DNA of 64,000 bases from Bombyx mori (GCF_030269925.1 NC_085117.1:5642731-5706730), one strand, 5' to 3'; positions 1-11,184 are shown, counted from the stretch's first letter. Translations and numbers: made by a program. Notes: generated by a model not told the origin, from the letters alone.

Positions 1-213
1 AGGTACCACCGCCCTGCCTATTTCTGCCGTGAAGCAGTAATGCGTTTCGGTTCGAAGGGTGAGACAGCCGTTGTAACAATACTATACTAGACCTTAGAAC
101 TTATGTCTCAGGGTGGGTGGCGCATTTACGTTGTGGATGTTTATGGGCTCGAGTAACCACTTAACACCAGGCGGGCTGTGAGCTCGTCTAACCATCTAAG
201 CAATAAAAAAAAA
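1..213 (+). mobile_element. Bm1 SINE, 3' half (cut by window edge)
   Basis: The body of the Bm1 tRNA-derived SINE is read in sense orientation. It runs from the GGTAGGTACCACC-type block through the GGGTGGGTGGCGCATTTACG block to the CTGTGAGCTCGTC tail and ends in CAATAAAAAAAAA. The tRNA-like head would lie left of the window. The next copy starts immediately in the opposite orientation. Confidence 0.9.
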
Positions 214-347
214 GATATAAGTTCTAAGGTCTCAGTATAGTTAAAACGGCTGCCCCACCCTTCAAACCGAAACGCATTACTGCTTTACAGCAGCAATAGG
301 CAGTGTACCTACCCGCGCGGACTCACAAGAGGTCCTACCACCAGTAA
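214..347 (-). mobile_element. Bm1 SINE fragment, antisense
   Basis: This is the middle part of Bm1 in reverse orientation, from the rc of ACCTTAGAACTTATATC to the rc of TTACTGGTGGTAGGACC. It lacks both the tRNA head and the poly(A) end. It abuts the sense copy at 1-213, so the two form an inverted pair. Confidence 0.85.
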
Positions 348-477
348 AAAAATATGTGGAAACAAATATACATACATAAATGTTAGTATGTGTTTGTTTG
401 TGATTTCACACGATGCGGCGGTCTACTCTCATCAGTAATTCAACACAACATATAGACGAGACTAACTCTACGCTGTT

Positions 478-805
478 AAAGTATCAACTAAAAGTCTTCA
501 TTAAATCGAGCTTTGCGATATTAAAGTTACAAAAGTTTATTGGAGCTTTTATTTTGTTTTGACGTCACGTTTTGAACGATTCAAAGTGCACTTCGGAAAC
601 TAAATTGACTGTGCTAATTTGTAAACAACTGACATACTTTTAAAGTATCAACTAAAAAATTTCATTAAAGAGAGCTTTGCGATATTAAAGTTACAAAAGT
701 TTATTGGAGCTTTTATTTTGTTTTGACGTCACGTTTTGAACGATTCAATGTGCACTTCGGAAACTAAATTGACTGTGCTAATTTGTAAACAACTGACACA
801 CTTAC
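478..805. repeat. Tandem duplication, two 164-bp units
   Basis: AAAGTATCAACTAAAA starts at 478 and again at 642. The following about 160 bases (with TTGCGATATTAAAGTTAC and TTGACGTCACGTTTTGAACG) repeat with only a few substitutions. The second unit runs toward the LINE fragment that follows. No coding content is seen in the unit. Confidence 0.9.
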
Positions 806-889
806 AGAACAATAATATTGTCCAAGTCTCCTACCCACGAAATAAGGAAATGCAACTATTTTATGTAAATAAAATGAAATTTGCATGGA

Positions 890-1250
890 TAGATGAGCCC
901 CTGGTCTGCCCCCGTGATGAGTGCTTACCCATCCCCTCATCTCCTTTTTATCATCGCACCTCCCGCCATCGGAGCAGAGTTCATCCATATTATCTAGAAC
1001 CGCTGCGCTCATCGACAGTGCATTTCCAAAGATCTTTTTTGCGACGTACCATCCGGCTTTGGAATGAGCTTCCCTCCACGGTGTTTTCCAAGCGCTATGA
1101 CATGTCCTGCTTCAAACGAGGCTTGTGGAGAGTACTTAATGGTAGGCAGTGGCTTGGCTCTGCCCCTGGCATTGCTGACGTCCATGAGCGACGGTGACCA
1201 CTTACCGTCAGGTGAGCCGTATACTCGTCTGCCTACAAAAGCAATAAACA
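890..1250 (+). pseudogene. LINE reverse transcriptase C-terminus and 3' end, 5'-truncated
   Basis: An open frame ending at a TGA (1195-1197) encodes a segment with RLWNELPSTVFS followed by a FKRGLWRVL segment. This is the usual C-terminal end of Jockey/CR1-type LINE polymerases, after the RT domain. Its 3' UTR (TACTCGTCTGCCTAC, then a short CAATAAA tail) recurs at 16668-16790 (minus) and 39300-39560 (plus), so this is a repeat family, not a host gene. The frame is open upstream to about 736, but only through the 164-bp duplication and without an ATG that makes sense. The catalytic RT motifs are absent. Confidence 0.7.
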
Positions 1251-1934
1251 CTACCGTAATGTGTAGCACCGACATTGCTATAGCACAATGCAGAGTCCAA
1301 TATCATCTGTAGCCAGACCATCGCCTCTACGACTAACGACTATACTCTCTATGGTGACTAAATTGTTTTTGAGTGTTTTGTAAATGAAACTAAAATCGAA
1401 CAAATATTTGACGGCGTGTCGGCTGGCTCCTATTATTGGTGATGGCGATAGCGGTCTATTCCGCTACCCATGATGGAACCCTTCGCTTCTTCCATATACA
1501 GGTCGGGACTAGTGATACTACTCACAGGAGTCGGATCCTTGGGTAGCTCGGGGCTCTATTGTGTTTCTGTCCACAGTTCCGTCTCGGTCATTTTTCCCTT
1601 ACCTATATTTTTATAGCAATATACAGGATATAATTTACGAATACTCGTATTGTACATTTTATCTACAATATTTGTTTTTATACTAGTGTTAATGTTTGAG
1701 GATATGAAAAAACTATGGAATTAAGGAAAATTAACTTAAATATTAATGTCTTAGTCTGTTTGTTCAAGTTCGTTCATATTTTCTGCGATTGAGTCAAAAC
1801 CTTACAGAGTTGTAGATGCCGCATTATTTGTTCAATAATAGATGCTAGATGATGGTTTTTTTTTTTATAACGGCATCTTGTTGTGTCTTTAAAGCGGTTA
1901 GTTGCCCTCAATAAAAAAAAAAAGTATTATTATT
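1251..1934. other. No recognised feature
   Basis: AT-rich sequence with scattered stop codons in all frames. No repeat shared with the rest of the window was noticed. Confidence 0.5.
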
Positions 1935-2098
1935 CGCCAATAGATGTCGGGATCCGGCGGTAGATTCTGCGAAGCACGGCTCTTGCTAGGATTCGTGTTA
2001 GCATCGTCGTCAGGTTTGAGCCCCGTGAGCTCACCTACAAAAGTTAGGGCGAAGCTGAAATAGCCTCTCAAGGCTAACAGCATAGGTAGGGAAAAAAA
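1935..2098 (+). mobile_element. Jockey-clade LINE 3' UTR fragment
   Basis: It matches the 3' UTR of the complete element at 23092-28336 in sense orientation: GATCCGGCGGTAGATTCTGC, GAGCCCCGTGAGCTCACC, the AGCCTCTCAAGGCT hairpin and TAGGTAGGGAAAAAAA. It is 5'-truncated downstream of the stem-loop that longer copies keep. Confidence 0.85.
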
Positions 2099-2363
2099 GC
2101 CCCCGCAATCCCTGTATACAAAATTTTATGAAAATCGTTGGAGCCGTTTCCGAAATTCAGATTATAAATATATACAAGAATTGCTCGTTTAAAGGTATAA
2201 GAAAGATATTCCCACATTTAGTGATAGTAACTGCGGAAGATCCCCGCGGGATTTATTGGCGCTCTGTCCCTCGTGCTACGGTTCGATCTAACGCCACTAC
2301 AAGCCTTTTCAGCGCAAGAACAACAGTGAAAGCCACGAATAAATCTTTCAATACAACAGTAAC

Positions 2364-2780
2364 TTTTTTTTAATTGCTTACATGGGTGGACGAGCTGACA
2401 GCCCATCTGATGTTAAGTGGTTAGTAGAGCCCACAGACATCTATAATGTAAATAAGCCACCCACCTTGAGATATCAGTTCTTAGGTCTCAGTATAGTTAC
2501 AACGGCTGCCCCGCCCTTCAAACCGAAACGCATTACTGCTTCACGGCAGAAATAGGCAGGGCGGTGGTACCTACCCGTGCGGACTCACAAGAAGTCCTAC
2601 CATCAGTAATTACGCAAATTATAATTTTGCGGGTTTGATTTTTATTAAAGGATGTTGTTCCTTCACCGTGAAAGTCAATCGTGAACATTTGTTAAGTATT
2701 TTCATTAGGGAAATTGGTACCCGCCTGCGGGAATGCACCGTCTTATCCTTCGACGTCTTATCCTTTAGGCCACGACGACT
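2364..2780 (-). mobile_element. Bm1 SINE, nearly full length, tRNA head rearranged
   Basis: This reverse-orientation Bm1 has the T-run (2364-2371) as its tail and the rc of GTCGTCGTGGCCTAAAGG at the 5' end. In the tRNA-like head the A-box segment AAGGATAAGACG is present twice, and the usual B-box region (GGTGTTCGAATCC in other copies) is missing. It therefore should not bind TFIIIC normally. Confidence 0.88.
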
Positions 2781-3199
2781 TCTCCTGAATGTAAGTAACT
2801 AGTTTTGTTTACTAGTGTTGTTATAGATCTAAAAGCTTCACAAAAGATCACTTAAGCTTCGGGCACGGTCGCTGAGTATTCTTTGTGCGTAACCTATTTA
2901 TGTCCTGAAAAGAGATCATAAAAAACATCTAGGATCCCTAGATAACGGTAGCCCAGTGAATGGCGGCTTTATCGAGGAAGATTGATAGAGTATCTAGAGA
3001 CGGCCGCGCTCTGTCGAACCCCTCCCGAACTAGACGTGACGAATTGAAGCGATGTTATGTATGAGTTTCGTAGACTTGTGCTACGACGTAGCACTCTGGT
3101 TAAACGGATCGATATTATAACGAACAATGTTTAATTAAATTAAATAATAGAATACTCAAGCTTAATATCACTAGATTAAAGTCAAAATATTATTACTTT
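2781..3199. other. No recognised feature
   Basis: Non-coding sequence with no repeat match noticed. Confidence 0.5.
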
Positions 3200-3635
3200 T
3201 TAATACGCTTTTATTAGCTTTAGACGTATGTATGTTAGTATGTAACGGAATCTTTGAACATAATTTTGACCCCCTTCAAAACGTCGGATTAATTCGAAAT
3301 TTGATATACTTATTAGGGACCGATGACAATTCAATATTAAAAAACAGGTGGAAAAAAAATTGAAATTCTACTAAAAAATGAAAAATAAATTTTAGTAAAT
3401 TTGAATTAAAAATAGTGTAAGAAAAAATGATTTTATTGTAAAATAGAGCGTGGGGTGCATGGTATCAGTAGTTATAAATATTTTATGAACAGATATGAGT
3501 AGAAGGGTTATTTTGATAATATCCTGAAAAGCACTCCACCCTTTTTTGCAATAAAAACTTTTTTTTTATTTATTAAAATTTATTTTCTATTTTTTAGTTG
3601 GATAAAAGCGTACTTTCTAAAAAATAAATCAATTT
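3200..3635 (+). mobile_element. Fold-back MITE (TTAA...TACGCTTTTATTAGC family)
   Basis: It starts TTAATACGCTTTTATTAGC and continues with the family blocks GACCCCCTTCAAAACGTCGG and CCGATGACAATTCAATATT, then the AT-rich centre with GTGTAAGAAAAAATGATT and GCGTGGGGTGC. The right arm partly re-reads the left arm inverted (GGATAAAAGCGTACTTTCT). The far right terminus is not intact. Confidence 0.75.
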
Positions 3636-4151
3636 AGATTACTTACTCTAAAATAATTTTAATAAATGCGTTTATCATTCGTAAAAGAGGTACTCAAACT
3701 TGAAGTAAACTGTAAAGTTCACGAATAAAACCAAATCAGAGTTAGTTGAAAGTTGTCCGGTCGCGGGTGTCCCTAATTAACGCAATTTGTATAAATCGGT
3801 CCGGAGGTCGCAAAGATGAACCCCGGTAGTACGTACTGCCCCGACTTCTAATCCAAACTTACCATAAGCGAATTGTAAGTTTTTGAAGAACGCCGGACAC
3901 TGTTTGTGTACTTAGGGTCCTCGTAATTAAATTCAGTGTTTCTTTAATCAAAATCGTACGTCCACCATAGTTAGTTAGTTAGGAGATCACATCACGGAAA
4001 TAAAACTGGTACTTTTAAGTTTTATGGCGACAGTTTTGTGTGTTCACTGTTCATGGTTGACATACTCGTCATTCATCATCATTTTCGGGCTTACGAGGTG
4101 TCCACGCCTAGGGGTCATGCGGCCCGTAGTGTATAATATGGGCCTTAACGG
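3636..4151. other. No recognised feature
   Basis: Non-coding. No shared repeat was noticed. Confidence 0.45.
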
Positions 4152-4255
4152 TGTGCAGATGTTGGGAGCAGACCGCGGGCCCAAGGATGTTTTAGGGCAC
4201 TACCCACTAAACAGCTCCCCTTGCATTTTCTCACCCGACGTCCAATCTCCGCCCG
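4152..4255 (-). mobile_element. R1-clade LINE 3' UTR fragment
   Basis: AGCAGACCGCGGGCCCAAGG, CCACTAAAC and CACCCGACGTCC match, in the same order and orientation, the 3' UTR of the R1-clade LINE at 48900-50128. Only this GC-rich stretch remains, with no coding part. Confidence 0.7.
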
Positions 4256-4511
4256 GGGCTTCTCGCGATTAGCACTAGAACCAGAGTCGGGGTGCCGATA
4301 TTGATCGCAGTTGCAATGACAACAGTAGAGCAATCCAGGGTGCGACGTGTGCGTATCTCGTGCGAGACTACATTGTTTTCCTGAATATAAATTCTGCTTG
4401 TAGCTTTAGAGACAATATACCTAGCGGGTTCACTGATCGGAAGTATTGCTGTTTCATTCGTTGTATTTGATTCCGAATACGGAACCACTATCTTCCGTAA
4501 GACGCATTGAA

Positions 4512-4930
4512 TCTATATATTAATACGTGAAGCAAAAACTTTGTATCCCTTTTTACGAAAATTGCGCGGACGGAGGAGTATGAAATTTTCCACACTTATA
4601 GAGAATATAGAGAAGAAATGCACAATGCTATTTTTTTTAAAATAATGCATAAGAGATACATTAAATCAATAAAGAAAACATTACACACACTACACACCAT
4701 GTATTTGACGCACACACGCATGCATACTATTTATTGTCAAACTTTTGTTCTTGACGTCTGTGGTCAAATTGAGAATAGATTAAATATTGTTTGTCTTTAT
4801 AAATATTTATTAATGGTGTAGCCTTGGCGAAATTTGTGATTATAGAAGTATAAAATACAATCATAATAGTGTACAAACTTACAATTCCAATTAATTATAG
4901 TCGAATTTTGATTACTGTGGGACCTCTAGT
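4512..4930 (+). mobile_element. Non-autonomous Helitron, family A, complete
   Basis: The 5' end is TCTATATATTAATACG. The 3' end has a palindromic AGTCGAATTTTGATTACT hairpin (mutated here) followed within about 15 bases by CTAGT, the CTRR-type Helitron terminus. It has no terminal inverted repeats and no ORF of substance. Two further copies lie at 22199-22618 (minus) and 55360-55767 (plus). Confidence 0.85.
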
Positions 4931-5311
4931 TTTTATTAAATACACTTCACTACACAAGCACTTGATCCTGTACTCGAGTATATCAGTGTTGTTAGAGATT
5001 TATTAACAATCGGGGAAACAGTATGTAGTTTTAAATAAATTTCGGGACTACTTTACGTTTTCAACGGGAACAAATGGCGTGTTCGAGCCAAAGTAAAGAA
5101 GTACAGCAGGCAGCGGCTTGGCTGTGTCTTTGTGTGTAGCTGACAGATACCTACTCCTTTCCATGAAACGACCTACCGACACGAAATAACACAACGATTT
5201 CTAAATCTTAAACGCATTAATCTGCTTGTTTTACTGGGGACAGATCGGCCATGCTCGCTACGAAACTCTTGTTACGTCGAACGTTACGACAAATATTATT
5301 GTACGCTGTGG
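4931..5311. other. No recognised feature
   Basis: Non-coding. No shared repeat was noticed. Confidence 0.45.
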
Positions 5312-5589
5312 TGTCTAAAAACTCACCCGGTCACCGTCCTCGTCGAACCCGTCTCTTGCAGCGAAAGGCTCGACGAGCGACTTAACCCATAGACACAGCC
5401 CACTGAGTTTCTCGCCGGATCTTCTCAGTGGGTCGCGTTTCCAATCCGCTGGTAGATTCTGCTAAGCACTGCTCTTGCTAGGGTCAGTGTTAGGATCACT
5501 CCGGTTTGAGCCCCGTGAGCTCACCTACTAGTTAAGGTTAAGCTGAAATAGCCTCTCAAGGCTATCTATCAGCTACGTAGGAAAAAAAA
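5312..5589 (+). mobile_element. Jockey-clade LINE 3' end, 5'-truncated
   Basis: It carries the last codons of ORF2 (cf. the complete copy at 23308) and the 3' UTR, with the stem CCCACTGAG / CTCAGTGGG at 5399-5432, the AGCCTCTCAAGGCTA hairpin and a short A-tail. This is a typical 5' truncation of target-primed reverse transcription. Confidence 0.9.
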
Positions 5590-5816
5590 ACTCAGGTTCT
5601 CACTAACCACGGAGTAGACCGTAAGTTCGTTGACCCGTTCGTACATAAATACGCCTAAACACGGAGGTGAAATCGACACGTTCATCTGAATGTATGTATG
5701 TCCGAACACTCACCCGAGTGTAAGTACTGTCAAACGTCATATCGTTAGGTGCATGCGCGCTTTAGAGCAAAATTAGTCGTCAGTACCAAATCAACGCTCG
5801 AAGATCTGTTGTAGTA

Positions 5817-6090
5817 ACTAGCTGACCCGGCAGACTTCGTAGTGCTTCAATCGATAAATAAAAGACCTACACTTTTGTATAAAATAAACTTAAAACAAAC
5901 AAAAGGAATCCGTCCGACGGGGGACACATCAAAGGAAAAACGAAATTGTTATTTTTATTTAATTCCGAGCATTTTCATATTTATCTACCCTTTAAACCTT
6001 CTCTGGACTTCCAAAATTAGCCAAATCGGTCCAGCCGCTCTCGAGTTTTAGCGAGACTAACGAAAAGCAATTCATTTTTATATATATAGA
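5817..6090 (-). mobile_element. Non-autonomous Helitron, family B
   Basis: Read on the minus strand it starts TCTATATATATAAAAATGAA, continues with CTCGCTAAAACTCGAGAGC and GTCCCCCGTCGGACGGATTC, and ends CTGCCGGGTCAGCTAGT. This is the 5' TC...3' CTAGT layout of insect Helitrons. Short ORFs in it recur only because the repeat recurs. Confidence 0.85.
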
Positions 6091-6424
6091 TTGAATGTAA
6101 TTGAAAAATGATTTTCTTGTCGTTGATCAACAACAGACCTTTACCGATTACAATTGGCCATTAACTTAAAAAAACCGATTACTTTTGTGAGATTAAATGA
6201 GGCGAGTCTGCCACAAAGCCGGGACGCTCTCGGGGGTGGAGGCTGAGCGGGAGCTAGGGATAGGATCACCTGCACTTAATGTCCGTCATTAATTAGTCCA
6301 CTTCAGTTGAGACGAGGCCTCCTTGCATTCATGAATCCTCATGACGCACAGAGGGACGACAGTAAGACACTGCTCATTCGACTAATTTGAATGCTTTATA
6401 AATCTTGTCCGATATTTTTAATAC

Positions 6425-6763
6425 TGTTACGAGCTGGGGCTCGGGATAAATAAAAAATCTACCGAATTACAAGTTAACATTGTATTCAATACTTAGAACA
6501 GTTTAAACACTTTACTACACTTTAAAATTCTCAATTCGCTTCTTTCGCTTCGCTTCAGGTGATTCGTTCGCTGTTTCGCTTCGACTAGTTCCGATTACTG
6601 ACTGACTGCGTGCCATCTCTACAACGATTTTATAGCCGATACCTCATCCCTAGAATTATCGAGAATATTCCACACATCTCTAGTAGTCGTTTCCGCTATC
6701 TAACAATAGATGGCGTTGTTCTTCTCGAGCGTTCTGGGTGCTACTAGGTCCTTCGATATTCGT
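6425..6763 (-). mobile_element. Solo LTR, truncated
   Basis: On the plus strand it begins TGTTACGAGCTGGGGCTCGG, the rc of the LTR 3' end seen intact at 9084-9467. It follows the family to about 6763, where the 5' part is lost and a scrap of Jockey ORF2 begins. Confidence 0.75.
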
Positions 6764-6806
6764 TTTAAATCGCCCGCTAGAATGACAGAGCTACCCATAC
6801 CGAGTA
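6764..6806 (-). mobile_element. Jockey-clade ORF2 endonuclease scrap
   Basis: AAATCGCCCGCTAGAATGAC and the following bases match the antisense of the VILAGDLN endonuclease region at about 25750 and 34600. About 40 bases remain. It directly joins the broken LTR to the left. Confidence 0.6.
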
Positions 6807-7553
6807 GGAGTAACGGGGATAAGTGGTTAACCAAGTCTGGCCGGAGATTCACCAGTCACTGTATTCAGTTCCTGTGTGAACTGTGTTGACCAAACTGTGT
6901 TGAATTATAACATCATTGGATTCTTTAGGGGTAAGTTTTCATTTGGGACATTGTCTAGGTGCTTAACCAGGGTCTAACAAACATGATGACCGCTTAAGAT
7001 TATAACAAAAGAATCCATTTTTCAGCGCAAGATGCGACGCTGGCGTCATCATTTTAAAAACTTCATGGAACCAGTCACTCCGTCGTGTATATGAAAACGT
7101 GAATAAGGGAAATAATGACCATGTTAAATTTCTATTAAAGGTTTGTGTTATTTTTTTATTTTAAGAAGTACCACAGCAGTGTGTAGACAAATATCAGATG
7201 TAGTCCGTGAAGTCGCCTTACTGTTCTCCGCTATAGAACATCGTCTGGTAGACACGGTGCGACGGCCACTTCGCTCTGATAACTGGATTATCCTGTTAGG
7301 TCAGGTTACTGACTCATTGCCTTCACTCCTGCATCCCTGCACCACCCTAACTATCAATCAGTATCATACAACATAAATTGATGTGAATATAACGAGAATT
7401 TTTAAAAAGGGTAAACTATAACATTACCTACTTTAAATTGTTTTGGTAACAAAGTAATGGAGCCGCAACATACTGGCTTGCTTCTGTTATCAGTGACGTG
7501 CGGAGCCTGTGTGGAAAGTTATTAAAATTTAGATATTAAAATTTATATCACAT
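6807..7553. other. No recognised feature
   Basis: Non-coding sequence. The short open frame at 7143-7376 shows no motif. Confidence 0.45.
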
Positions 7554-7846
7554 ACTAGCTAACCCGGCAGACTTCATAGTGCCTCAATTGATAAATAAAA
7601 GACCTAAACTTTTGTATAAAATAAACTTAAAACAAACAAAAAGAATCCGTCCGACGGGGGACACATAAAAAAAAACAAAATTGTTGTTTTTATTTAATTC
7701 CAATTATTTAATTTTCATATTTATTTACTTTATAAACCTTCTCTGGACTTCCACAAATAATTCAAGATCAAAATTAGCCAAATCGGTCCAGCCATTCTCG
7801 ACTTTTAGCGAGACTAACGAATAGCAATTCATTTTAGATATACAGA
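7554..7846 (-). mobile_element. Non-autonomous Helitron, family B
   Basis: The plus strand opens ACTAGCTAACCCGGCAGAC (3' end) and closes near TTAGATATACAGA (degraded 5' end). The body matches the 5817-6090 copy. Confidence 0.85.
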
Positions 7847-8675
7847 TTTTTATTAACATGTTCGAATATTTAGCTCGTAATCAAAACACTGTAGGTTCTA
7901 GTTTACTTAAGAAGTTTACTTAGGTAGTGTTCAGCGGCGTGGTCTCTCAATCTACCAACGAGAGTTCACTCCGTCGTGGGTTGTAACTAAATATATAAGC
8001 AAAGTAAAGTTACATCAAAGTCAGTCCAGTTCAGCAGCGATGAAATAAAAAATTGAAAAGGAAAAAATGCGTTCATTCCTCCTCGATTCTACAGAACTGA
8101 ATAAAAAGAAACAAACAAATAAATTCTAATATTAGCCAGGAGAACTTTGACATGGCATTGTGATTATTTTGTCTATGTGTCTAGCTTGAACGTTTGTTGT
8201 AAGTTTAACTTTTATAAAAATAATAAACATAGCTTTTATAATAATAAAATTTACGAAAGTATCTAAATTTAACATTCCACATTGAAATCTTGGGGTATTA
8301 CTTATCCACTTGGGGTAGGGCGTGTTGTAACATGTGTGTACGTGGTTATAGATTATAATGTTTGTATCTTTTAATAGCCAGGGACGCAGCTCTCTAGACA
8401 TTTTCCAGCCACGCTACCCTCCGCGTGGCGTCAAAAATGCTATTAAGGCATTTTTAAAGAGGTGTTAGCGTCCTCGGCGTCGCACCAGGCAGCAGCCACC
8501 AGCGAGCGCTCACTGTGCGGGGCACGCCGTTAGCGGAATTGATGCCACTAGGGACGTATTCCATTCTAGTGAAAATGCAAAGTCGGAAATCCCTATAGAT
8601 AATATGAATGGGCTGGATTTTGCCAAATTAATCAGTTAACCACGTGTGATCCGTGTAAATGTAAAAGCACTACTG
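7847..8675. other. No recognised feature
   Basis: AT-rich. The minus-strand frame at 8132-8401 has no motif and no repeat match. Confidence 0.4.
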
Positions 8676-8907
8676 ATGCAAGGGTTCGACGAGTAAATGA
8701 ACCCACAGACACAGCCCACTGAGTTTCTCGCCGGATCTTCTCAGTGGGTCGCGTTTCCGATCCGGTGGTATATTCTGCGAAGCACGGCTCTTGCTAGGGT
8801 TCGTGTTAGCAACATCGTCAGGCTTGAGTCCTGTGAGCTCACCTATTAGTTAAGGTTACGCTGAAGTAGCCTCTCAAGGCTATCAGCTTAGGTAGGAGAA
8901 AAAAAAA
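8676..8907 (+). mobile_element. Jockey-clade LINE 3' end, 5'-truncated
   Basis: It contains the last ORF2 codons, the stem-loop CCCACTGAG / CTCAGTGGG (8715-8748), the AGCCTCTCAAGGCTA hairpin and a GAGAAAAAAA tail. It belongs to the same subfamily as the complete element at 23092-28336. Confidence 0.9.
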
Positions 8908-9083
8908 TCTGGCTGTGCGAATCCACGCCGCGTCTTTCATTTTAAAGTGGACCACACAGAGACGCCACGTGGACCCTCTAACACCTGACAGCTCTTGGTA
9001 CCGCAGGTGACCGCGAACCACTGCTGTGGATGGCGATAAACTGGTCGCTCGCTTTCGAACTCGCCATACTACAACTTATGTAT

Positions 9084-9467
9084 TGTTACGCCGGTAAGAA
9101 TAAAGCTATCTATCGTCGGATAGTCGAACGAGTATTGAAAGATCTAGTAGCACTTAGAACGTTCGAGAAGTACAACGCCATCTATTGTCAGATAGCGGAA
9201 ACACAATACTAGAGATGTGTGGAATATTCTCGATCATTCTAGGGGTGTGGTATCGGCTGTAAAAGCGTTGCAGAGATGTAACGGAGCCAGTCATTAACCG
9301 GAACTACTCGAAGCGAAACAGCGAACGGATCACCTGAAGCGATGCGGGAGAAGCGAATTGAGAGTTTGAAAGTGTTTTTTGAGTGTTTTAAGTGCTCAAA
9401 TGTTGAATACAATGTTAACTTGTAATTCGGTAGAATTTTTATTTATCCCGAACCCCAGCGCGTAACA
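9084..9467 (+). mobile_element. Solo LTR with 4-bp target duplication GTAT
   Basis: It begins TGTTACG and ends CGTAACA, giving the TG...CA ends and short inverted repeat of an LTR. GTAT flanks both sides (9080-9083 and 9468-9471). Inside, a promoter-like GGCTGTAAAAGCG sits where the copy at 41643 has GGCTATAAAAGCG. No internal retrotransposon region adjoins, so it is a solo LTR left by recombination. Ty3/gypsy or BEL/Pao cannot be decided from the LTR alone. Confidence 0.85.
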
Positions 9468-9471
9468 GTAT

Positions 9472-10073
9472 GTCCGGATTAATTTCCTACACTATATGAG
9501 GTTACTTTTTTCTCGATTCTTTCTCTTTTTGCAGTAACTTTATTCTTGTCACAGATTTTATAGATGCGGCGGTGGTATCAAATGACGAGTTATAGGTAGA
9601 GCCTTTTGTAATGTCAAAACTAGATGGCGTTATCAATTATTAACAGTACTAGTCTATAGCTGCTCACATAAAACAAGCACTCCGAAATAAAAACATAAAT
9701 ATCGTGCATAGATTTGAGGAGAATGCGAAGTAGAAACACGTCGAGTACACGGCAAGTGTAATTACGTGCTCCTCGTGCATTAATTAACTATTTTAATTAC
9801 GTTCTTTCATCGACTGAGATCCTCACTGCGAGCGTCTGCAGCGGCTGCCTCACTCACACACACATGTATGCACATGTAGAGGTCGCACCGCGTCAAGAAC
9901 TTATTATTAATGTTTCGTATATGTCATGTGTTTAGGTTTTGTCTTTTGAAGGTATTTTCTACGTGTTATTATTAATCTTCTTGTACGTTCAGATATAGCA
10001 CTGCGATTTTTGTTCCTAGGTGATAGAGCCGTCAATAAAAATTAATAAAAATTTGAAATAAAAAAAACTTCAG
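9472..10073. other. No recognised feature
   Basis: Non-coding. No shared repeat was noticed. Confidence 0.4.
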
Positions 10074-10398
10074 AGGTGTCAAGGGACACCCGGATGGAAC
10101 GAAGTTCCTTTCGATTAATTAGTAAAGAAATTGTAATTTTTTTTTAAGTTACAATAATAAATTACGGCATTATAAAGAAGAAAAAAACAATACTATGAAC
10201 TAAATTACTATTGTTGAAAAGCTATCTCGAGAAACTGTACTCATTACGCGGACCAATCGGATACGAGCAATGTCACGCGATAAGCGCCTACACGTTGATT
10301 GGTCAGAATGACGGATCTAAAAAGTGTCGTGACAACTTTTCGTAAGAATTTTTTCCGTCTAGCCCCCTTTCACAACGCGCGATAAGGAACTTCGTTCC
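10074..10398 (-). mobile_element. HINE-like element, divergent interior
   Basis: The minus-strand 5' end is GGAACGAAGTTCCTTAT and its inverted copy lies near the other end. A tail beyond that copy folds as GGTGTC-CCTT-GACACC. The interior differs from the copies at 39619 and 62033, so it is another subfamily with the same termini. No ORF was found. Confidence 0.6.
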
Positions 10399-10576
10399 AA
10401 AAAAAGAATTAAGTGCCCTCTACAATAAGCAAGCTTATACGACAAGACTATAAAGACCATCGAAGACAAACCATAGAAAGACACCTCAACACATCAGGGA
10501 TTTTAAAAAAGAGCATACAACGCACTAAGATCTCACACAAATATGTCATGTGTAGTGCTTGGTTGAAATATTGTCC

Positions 10577-10800
10577 ACATTAAGACTTTCAGGTATCTAA
10601 TGTTTGCCGATGATCTTAAGCTGGATGTCGGGGTCGAGTGTGATGCTGCCATGCCTTGCAACGCGATATTACACGCGTTGCGGAGTGGGGAGTGAGCGTA
10701 ACGTCTTGCATTTTAACACCAGTAACTGCAAGGTCATTGTGTACACTCAGTGTGACCGAGCCAGTCATTTTGAATCATGTTACAGTTATACATGATCTGA
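10577..10800 (+). pseudogene. Reverse transcriptase fragment (ADDLK motif), frameshifted
   Basis: One frame gives YLMFADDLKLDVG, the catalytic box C of LINE reverse transcriptases. A few codons on, after frame changes, another frame gives ERNVLHFNTSNCKVI, the following conserved box (N-x-x-K/C-x-V). Jockey/CR1-type polymerases place these two boxes in this order. The fragment is short, in pieces and ends where a MITE starts, so it is a decayed LINE relic. Confidence 0.7.
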
Positions 10801-10809
10801 GACGACTTA

Positions 10810-11127
10810 TTAATACGCTTTTATTAGCTTCAGACGTATGTATGTAATGGAATCTTTGAACATGATGTTGACCCCCTTCAAAACGTCGGATTAGCTCGAA
10901 ATTTGGTATACTTATTAAGGACCGATGACAATTCAACATTAAAAAAAAATTAAAAAAATAATTGAAAAAACTGAAATTCCACTAAAAAATGAAAAATAAA
11001 TAATAGTTTAAAAAAACTAACAAAATAGGCTTTTAAAGAAAATCCAAATAAAAATAGAAATAAATTTTAATAAATTTGAATTAAAAATAGTGTAAGAAAA
11101 AATGATTTTATTGTAAAAAAGATTTAG
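10810..11127 (+). mobile_element. Fold-back MITE, left arm and centre
   Basis: TTAATACGCTTTTATTAGC at the left end, then GACCCCCTTCAAAACGTCGG and the AT-rich centre up to TTTATTGTAAAAAAG. The right arm is missing. Confidence 0.8.
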
Positions 11128-11184
11128 TCGGATTAAAGTATGTATTGGAAGGTCGAGGAAATATGAGACTGCTGCATCGTAGAG

